Shown here: piece by piece, positions 61,601-64,000 of the stretch
Numbering within the stretch: position 1 is the stretch's first letter
How the letters are laid out: the number at the start of each line of letters is the position of its first letter
Origin: Leptasterias polaris
Lineage: Eukaryota > Echinodermata > Asteroidea > Forcipulatida > Asteriidae
Reading direction: 5' to 3'
Assembly (NCBI GenBank): GCA_037783415.1
Contig: JAZGTN010000222.1
Location: 1 to 64,000 of the forward strand
DNA: 64,000 bases
Position numbers and translations under genes: made by a program
Notes under the pieces: model-generated
The model's database searches: none
Told to the model about the DNA's origin: nothing
Seen by the model: the letters and a program-made list of their open reading frames with translations, nothing else

Positions 61601-63863
61601 GACTCTAGAGTCTGATATCTCTATCTTTCAATTCTGTTGAATATCGATGTACATGTATACTCACCCATAATACCAATGAGATTTAAATATTCTCTCAGTT
61701 CTTGTTCAAATAAAAACAGTATGTATAAACTGTGTAGAAAGTTTTTTCGCATCGATTCTGGTCTTTTTATACAATTTCTAGACTAACACTAACAGTTAAA
61801 ATTTAGAGTACATGTAACAAGCCCTACAGTCTTGTGGATTCTCCCCCCCCCCCCTCAATTTCGACTTTGGGTCCAATTTAATAGAGCTGCTTAAGCAGAA
61901 AATAATGCTTAAAATAATGCTGAAAATAACCTGGTAAGCAAAAATAAGCAGGATACCAGTCACAAATTGTATGTACAGTGTTTTGTGTAAGGCATGATAT
62001 TTTGGCTGGCAACCTTACTCTGAGTGATTAGCATGATTTTGTTGTGCTTAGCTGCTTTTTGCGCTTTAAAAGCAGCTCTATAAAATTAGAACCTGGTTGA
62101 GATAAGTGGGCATCTATTCTTATGAAATGCTTCAACGGCAACGCATATTGATGTGATGATCAAGTTACATCCAATATTTTTGACATGGCCTTAGTTAGGC
62201 AATTAATATATAAATCAAAAATATAATGAATTGAATATTGTATGTACAGTGTTTTGTGTAAGGCATGATATTTTGGCCGGCATGATTTTGTCAGACACTT
62301 CGTACCTTTACCTTTTCGTACCCGGGACACTTCGGACCTTCGAGACACTTCGTACCTTGGCAAAGCTGGTCACTTCGTACCGTCGGCTGAGTTACTTCGT
62401 ACCGTCAGTCGAGTCACTTCGTACCGTCGGCCCTCTAATGTTGGGGCCCTATACCATTGGATGTCAGTAAAAATGTCATTCTAATTAACTGTTATTAACA
62501 GTTCTTTCGACAAAACTAATTACAACTTATTTATCAATATTAATTGAATACGTTATAAGAAAAAACAAAATATTTTTTTCTTATTCGTTTTAATATTTTA
62601 GATAATTTATTATTATATATATATTTTTTTTACAATTGTTCATTTCGACAGCAATTGTTATTTATTAAAAATAATTATTTTCAATTTAAATAAATTGATG
62701 TCTGTATAGTTGTTCGGTCATTAAAAACCATAATCAGTTCAAGGTACGAAAGGTACGAAGTGTCTTGTATGAAGGTACGAAGTGACTCGGCTGACAGTAC
62801 GAAGTGTCCAGGGTACGAAGTGTCCAAAGTCACTTCGTACCGTGTAAAAGGTACGAAGTGTCCCGGGTACGAAAAGGTAAAGGTACGAAGTGTCCTGAGG
62901 TGTGCTTAGCTGCTTTTTGCGCTTTAAAAGCAGCTCTATAAAATTAGAACCTGGTTGAGAAATAAGTGGGCATCTATTCTTATGAAATGCTTCAACGCAT
63001 ATTGATGTGATGATCAAGCTACATCCAATATTTTTGACATGGCCTTAGTTAGGCAATTAATATATAAATCAAAAATATAATGAATTGAATATTGTAACAA
63101 ATGCATTGGAATGGTAACTAAAGTTGCAATCATCGAAACGATCCATTCTCCGGCCATCTGCGACAATCGGGAGGATGGAGGGTTTTGATTATTGCAACTA
63201 TGGTTAACTATCGCAACTATGGTTTTGCAACTTTAGTATCTACATGTATGGCAACTAGAACTAGTATATGGCTAATCTATTTTTGTGAATAATTTGTTTT
63301 TGAAGTCTTTTCCATACATCATGTGTTCCGTTAGCCATTAAAATTAAAATAACGCTAAGAAAAGTAAAACCTTACATGAAACCCATTAATTAAAAATTTC
63401 CCCACAAGTTTACTTTTATTAAAAATAAACGTTAAATCATTAAAAGTTTCTACCTCTCTAGTCATGAAGATAGCTGGCCTGCTACGTCATGTACAAAAAC
63501 CACACACAATATTTAGATTTTAATAAAAATCTCTTATCTTGCCTTCGCCCTCTTTCGTTTACTCTGCCTCCTTGGGGCATCATGCATTCCTGGGGCCAAC
63601 TTGAATGATTTCTGGGACCCTGAGCCATGTCCATGGCTACTACTATGCATTCCTTGGGAGATGGCATGACTGTGCCCACCGTGTCCGCCGTGGCCATGGC
63701 TCCCCGTACCACCACCGTTAGCCGACAGCGACACCGCTACGCTTGGGCCTGACCCCGTGCTTCCCGATGCTGAACTCCCGGCATCCGACGACTGTGGACT
63801 TATTCTCTTTTTGGCCTCATCCCCGCTTCCTCCGTTGTCCTTTTCCTTCTCTTTCCGTTCCAT
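46336..63863 (-). CDS. KDM1A: Lysine-specific histone demethylase 1A (LSD1), complete coding region, 12 exons
   Basis: FAD-dependent amine oxidase that removes methyl groups from mono- and dimethylated H3K4 in the nucleus, usually with CoREST and HDAC1/2. Coding exons (minus strand): 63863-63543, 59261-59117, 58370-58237, 57918-57840, 56917-56541, 52849-52707, 52039-51949, 51358-51150, 50208-49964, 49410-49223, 48144-47902, 46665-46336. They total 2505 nt, giving 834 residues plus TAG; human LSD1 is 852. Every junction restores the frame and matches the family. Domains: disordered N-terminus 1-107 ending in KRKRAK (nuclear-import-like), acidic linker 108-155, SWIRM about 160-255, FAD fold with GAGISG at 268-273, Tower about 400-500, amine oxidase C-terminal half 501-834. 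The lysine equivalent to human K661 is K644, and the C-terminal FAD motif [16 protein letters not shown] begins at A785. The first ATG of exon 1 follows an in-frame stop, so I chose it. Identification is near certain; the exact N-terminus is less so. Confidence 0.97.
46721..46984. mobile_element. Palindromic GGGCCCAATTTCAT-family MITE in intron 11
   Basis: Ends gggcccaatttcatagagct and taagcagcactatgaaattg are inverted. It lies 56 bp from the exon 12 acceptor, inside intron 11. Confidence 0.85.
47084..47348. mobile_element. 265-bp MITE with about 60-bp inverted ends, intron 11
   Basis: CAATCCGACGAAAAGAAATT...GTAGCGCCCTCTAT at the left and ATAGAGGGCGCTAC...TTTCGTCGGATTG at the right, continuing inward through ACTGCGGTGTTGC/GCGACACCGCAGT. 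GC-rich core. Confidence 0.88.
47902..48144 (-). CDS. KDM1A: KDM1A exon 11: catalytic half
   Basis: 243 nt, residues 645-725, phase 0 at both ends. [40 protein letters not shown] and [20 protein letters not shown] are nearly identical to human. W678 is the equivalent of human W695 near the flavin. The acceptor is tttgaag (poor pyrimidine tract) and the donor gtaaga. Confidence 0.97.
48330..48545 (+). repeat. Dispersed repeat related to 52280-52470
   Basis: Shares aaggccgg, ggctatcgacccaaatcaac, acgttgccacctgctc, ggggctgaaacagggt, tgggtatcatcca and ttcccaac with 52280-52470. In the second copy it runs into a tRNA-like SINE head, so it may be a SINE body. Confidence 0.6.
48737..48907. mobile_element. 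Hairpin MITE with two inverted histone-type 3' stem-loops, intron 10
   Basis: Near-perfect inverted repeat of about 75 bp per arm around an 18-bp centre (tgagaagtgtggaagtgg). Each arm carries the 16-mer GGCTCTTTTCAGAGCC (48842-48857 plus; 48788-48803 minus), the canonical 3' stem-loop of metazoan replication-dependent histone genes, followed by a purine-rich ccgaaaagagat like a histone downstream element. No histone coding sequence adjoins. Confidence 0.85.
49040..49125 (+). mobile_element. tRNA-like SINE fragment, family C
   Basis: GGTGGTCTAGTGGTAAGAC (A box) and GGTTCGATCCC (B box) spaced as in a tRNA, but acceptor arms do not pair. Likely a SINE remnant. Confidence 0.55.
49223..49410 (-). 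CDS. KDM1A: KDM1A exon 10: catalytic half, ends on the FAD-contacting lysine
   Basis: 188 nt, two bases of Gly582 then residues 583-644. Begins [20 protein letters not shown], a variable surface part, then [20 protein letters not shown] and [20 protein letters not shown]. The last codon is K644, equivalent to human K661, which contacts flavin N5. The acceptor is ttccttgcag and the donor gtgggt. Confidence 0.96.
49429..49925 (-). mobile_element. Diverged tRNA-Leu-like SINE, rearranged, intron 9/exon 10 border
   Basis: Minus orientation: tail ataataatactcggttcttatatagcg at 49429, body to about 49655, then an unrelated insert, and a decayed tRNA head at 49810-49925. The tail lies only 19 bp from the exon 10 acceptor. 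Confidence 0.75.
49964..50208 (-). CDS. KDM1A: KDM1A exon 9: catalytic half, acidic substrate pocket
   Basis: 245 nt, residues 501-581. [20 protein letters not shown], the acidic [12 protein letters not shown] patch that contacts the histone tail, and [14 protein letters not shown] are essentially invariant with vertebrates. The acceptor is tgtctgcag. The donor is gtgggt after AATG; the next GT would break the frame. Phase 1 out. Confidence 0.96.
50555..50650. mobile_element. Half of a GGGCCCAATTTCAT-family MITE, intron 8
   Basis: accaaatttcatcgaactgc, tcaagcacaa, ttaccagccaaaataccat: one arm of the palindromic family only. Confidence 0.45.
51150..51358 (-). CDS. KDM1A: KDM1A exon 8: Tower turn and helix B
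   Basis: 209 nt, residues 431-499 plus two bases of Ser500. [20 protein letters not shown] then [10 protein letters not shown] and [14 protein letters not shown] match the second Tower helix, which returns to the catalytic domain. The acceptor is ctctcatcag and the donor gtgggt. Confidence 0.96.
51949..52039 (-). CDS. KDM1A: KDM1A exon 7: Tower helix A
   Basis: 91 nt, residues 401-430: [20 protein letters not shown] then [10 protein letters not shown]. This is charged coiled-coil sequence in the position of the first Tower helix, where CoREST docks. It is less conserved than its neighbours (human [20 protein letters not shown]). The acceptor is ttttcccag and the donor gtaagg. Assigned by position, frame and coiled-coil character. 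Confidence 0.9.
52280..52670 (-). mobile_element. Composite SINE remnants, intron 6
   Basis: Repeat shared with 48330-48545, then a minus-oriented tRNA-like head (B box GGTTCAAATCCCGG at about 52530) and a piece of family B (gactggcacccccaaacaaa). Lies just downstream of exon 6. Confidence 0.65.
52707..52849 (-). CDS. KDM1A: KDM1A exon 6: amine oxidase domain leading into Tower
   Basis: 143 nt, residues 353-399 plus two bases of Lys400. [30 protein letters not shown] and [13 protein letters not shown] match the human region before the Tower. The acceptor is cttctacag and the donor gtaagg. It is separated from exon 5 by the 3.7-kb intron 5, which carries several mobile elements. Confidence 0.96.
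53031..53207. mobile_element. 177-bp MITE with CRE-like boxes in both ends, intron 5
   Basis: AATAGACCTTATGCATTGAC-GTCA at the left and TGACGTCA-TATGCATAAGG-TCTATT at the right. The core is CpG-rich (gtacgcgcggcgcac) and contains CCGCCATCTT, a YY1-type box, 13 bp from the left end. Confidence 0.85.
53481..53556. repeat. 76-bp hairpin related to the histone-loop MITE ends
   Basis: gatgagaggtagctataaat...agtaaac at the left and its complement at the right around ttgcggg. The centre agtaaacttgcgggt is the same as the start of the element at 48737, so this is probably an internal-deletion copy. Confidence 0.8.
54225..54821. mobile_element. TTAA-flanked MITE with a nested palindromic MITE
   Basis: Outer ends TTAAAGGCAAGGTACAAC and GTTGTACCTTCCCTTTAA. 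Inside, 54341-54515 is a truncated GGGCCCAATTTCAT-family copy (aggccaattttatagatctg, ataccagtcacagatggaac). Confidence 0.8.
55921..56155 (+). repeat. Minisatellite of CTCAACCCTTGAG units, intron 5
   Basis: About eleven units of 19-20 bp, (c/a)tcaacccttgagaaaaaa, changing to cacaatccttgagaaaaaac in the right part. Each unit contains the dyad CTCAA..TTGAG. Confidence 0.9.
56541..56917 (-). CDS. KDM1A: KDM1A exon 5: end of SWIRM and FAD-binding Rossmann fold
   Basis: 377 nt, residues 228-352. [20 protein letters not shown] closes [19 protein letters not shown] is the dinucleotide-binding GxGxxG motif, and [15 protein letters not shown] with [16 protein letters not shown] completes the FAD site. 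The acceptor is gcttttcag and the donor gtatgg. It ends GGQT; human continues AVPKEKDEMVE, and here exon 6 supplies [10 protein letters not shown]. Confidence 0.97.
57085..57215 (+). mobile_element. tRNA-derived SINE fragment, family B, intron 4
   Basis: gcttctgactggcacccccg, ttgacaaaatagggagaccg, then A box TATCTCAGTTAGTAGAGC; the B box half is replaced by other sequence. Confidence 0.6.
57840..57918 (-). CDS. KDM1A: KDM1A exon 4: SWIRM domain, middle
   Basis: 79 nt, residues 201-226 plus the first base of Ser227: [18 protein letters not shown] then PQIEAPYN. The acceptor tgtcttgcag is strong and the donor is gtgagt. It corresponds to human LQLWLDNPKIQLTFEATL. Intron 3 is short (318 bp). 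Confidence 0.96.
58237..58370 (-). CDS. KDM1A: KDM1A exon 3: SWIRM domain, first part
   Basis: 134 nt, residues 157-200. Contains [19 protein letters not shown] followed by ACFPDII, the start of the SWIRM helix bundle, and ends IRNRL. The acceptor is ccccatcag and the donor gtaaag. SWIRM packs on the amine oxidase domain and helps bind the histone tail. Phase 1 in, phase 0 out. Confidence 0.96.
59117..59261 (-). CDS. KDM1A: KDM1A exon 2: acidic linker
   Basis: 145 nt, residues 108-155 plus the first base of Gly156. Begins [18 protein letters not shown], almost identical to the vertebrate sequence, and continues into a Glu-rich stretch ending VEEPK. The acceptor is ccataag and the donor is gtgaac. 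This linker precedes SWIRM and is expected to be unstructured. Human LSD1 has a Pro-rich run here that is absent. Confidence 0.95.
59483..59603. mobile_element. Short GGGCCCAATTTCAT-family MITE, intron 1
   Basis: Ends agggcccaatttcatggctc and tgcaaattgggcccc are inverted; 121 bp with internal deletion. Confidence 0.8.
61868..62093. mobile_element. GGGCCCAATTTCAT-family MITE, intron 1
   Basis: Ends gggtccaatttaatagagct and agcagctctataaaattaga are inverted. Its right half is included in the tandem duplication that follows. Confidence 0.8.
61967..63095 (+). repeat. Local tandem duplication (about 270 bp), second copy carrying an insertion
   Basis: Copy 1 is 61967-62237; copy 2 is 62238-62290 plus 62901-63095. 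Both start TTGTATGTACAGTGTTTTGT and end ttgaatattgta. Copy 2 lacks 22 bp (caaccttactctgagtgatt..) and is split by the fold-back element. Confidence 0.88.
62291..62900. mobile_element. Fold-back element built from ACTTCGTACC motifs, intron 1
   Basis: Arms 62291-62437 and about 62740-62898 are inverted and carry about 16 copies of (C)ACTTCGTACC or close variants. Tips are TCAGACACTTCG and CGAAGTGTCCTGA. Centre (62460-62735) is very AT-rich and non-coding. No clear target-site duplication. Confidence 0.85.
63117..63238. repeat. Short inverted repeat, intron 1
   Basis: ACTAAAGTTGCAA at 63118 and TTGCAACTTTAGT ending 63238, about 120 bp apart, with gcaactatggtt repeated at the right; possibly a very small MITE. 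Confidence 0.5.
63543..63863 (-). CDS. KDM1A: KDM1A exon 1: disordered N-terminus and basic cluster
   Basis: Encodes residues 1-107. Starts [12 protein letters not shown], then a Ser/Gly-rich part, then a His/Gly-rich part with repeated GHGG and HGHG at about residues 54-83, and ends [10 protein letters not shown], matching the human RRTSRRKRAK. An in-frame TAA lies 27 nt upstream of the ATG. A possible acceptor (atcctag at about 63890) also lies upstream, so an additional 5' exon outside the window cannot be excluded. The donor after AAG reads gcaaga, so intron 1 (4281 bp) would be GC-AG. Exon 1 is GC- and CpG-richer than its surroundings. Confidence 0.88.
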
Positions 63864-64000
63864 GGATTCTTCGTACCCAATCCTAGGATATTATCATGAA
63901 TTTTGATGTTTATAAGCTGTAAAGTATTTTGTTTATCAAACCACCATCAACCACAGTCACATCTTTGAACAAAGAAACATCTGCGTGGACTACTGTGTGT
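63864..64000. other. KDM1A 5' flank
   Basis: 137 bp upstream of the start codon. Contains an in-frame stop and a possible weak acceptor (tcctag). No TATA box or clear initiator seen; the promoter may lie beyond the window. Confidence 0.4.

Larger units (their letters stand above)
59262..63542 (-). other. KDM1A intron 1 (putative GC-AG intron)
   Basis: 4281 bp. The 5' end after AAG reads gcaaga and the 3' end reads ccataag. The exon-exon join KRKRAK/VEYREM is the conserved one and no GT lies close enough to serve. GC-AG introns with a strong AAG|GCAAG donor are a known minor class. The intron carries the ACTTCGTACC fold-back element and a tandem duplication. Confidence 0.75.

Noticed and set aside
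62160..63017. Frames with repeated [13 protein letters not shown] peptides
   Set aside because: They are translations of the ACTTCGTACC fold-back arms.

Overview
The window is eukaryotic nuclear DNA from an animal. It is about 37% GC, with introns, short tRNA-derived SINEs, many small inverted-repeat elements (MITEs), minisatellites and poly-C runs. The only gene recognised with certainty is KDM1A (LSD1, lysine-specific histone demethylase 1A). It lies on the minus strand, with its coding region in 12 exons between 63863 and 46336. The repeat classes, especially GGGCCCAATTTCAT-type palindromic elements and TTAA-flanked MITEs beginning TTAAAGGCACTG, look like those I remember from echinoderms. 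A sea star or a relative is my best guess; this is inference and was not checked by any search.

Layout. 1-1761: AT-rich, with one CpG-containing patch at about 740-1180. 1762-6905: a 39-bp minisatellite split by a 3.45-kb transposon (2823-6272) that has 143-bp terminal inverted repeats, a 9-bp target-site duplication and a broken RecQ-like helicase fragment. A SINE also sits inside the array (6417-6774). 6906-46335: about 39 kb with no recognisable gene. It holds MITEs, SINEs, tandem repeats (9950-10440, 17340-18000, 33836-34180, 38740-40130) and a few candidate exons of unknown identity. Four plus-strand candidates (20208-34920) are compatible in reading phase. 46336-63863: KDM1A. Its introns are full of mobile elements, including a hairpin element with histone-type 3' stem-loops (48737-48907), an element whose ends carry CRE-like TGACGTCA boxes (53031-53207), and an array of ACTTCGTACC motifs arranged as a fold-back element (62291-62900) inside one copy of a local tandem duplication. 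63864-64000: short 5' flank.

The predicted KDM1A protein is 834 residues with all exon phases consistent: a Ser/Gly/His-rich N-terminus, a basic KRKRAK cluster, an acidic segment, SWIRM, a split FAD-binding amine-oxidase domain, and the inserted Tower coiled coil where CoREST would bind. All introns are GT-AG except intron 1, which appears to be GC-AG. Most other open reading frames are repeat-born or antisense shadows.
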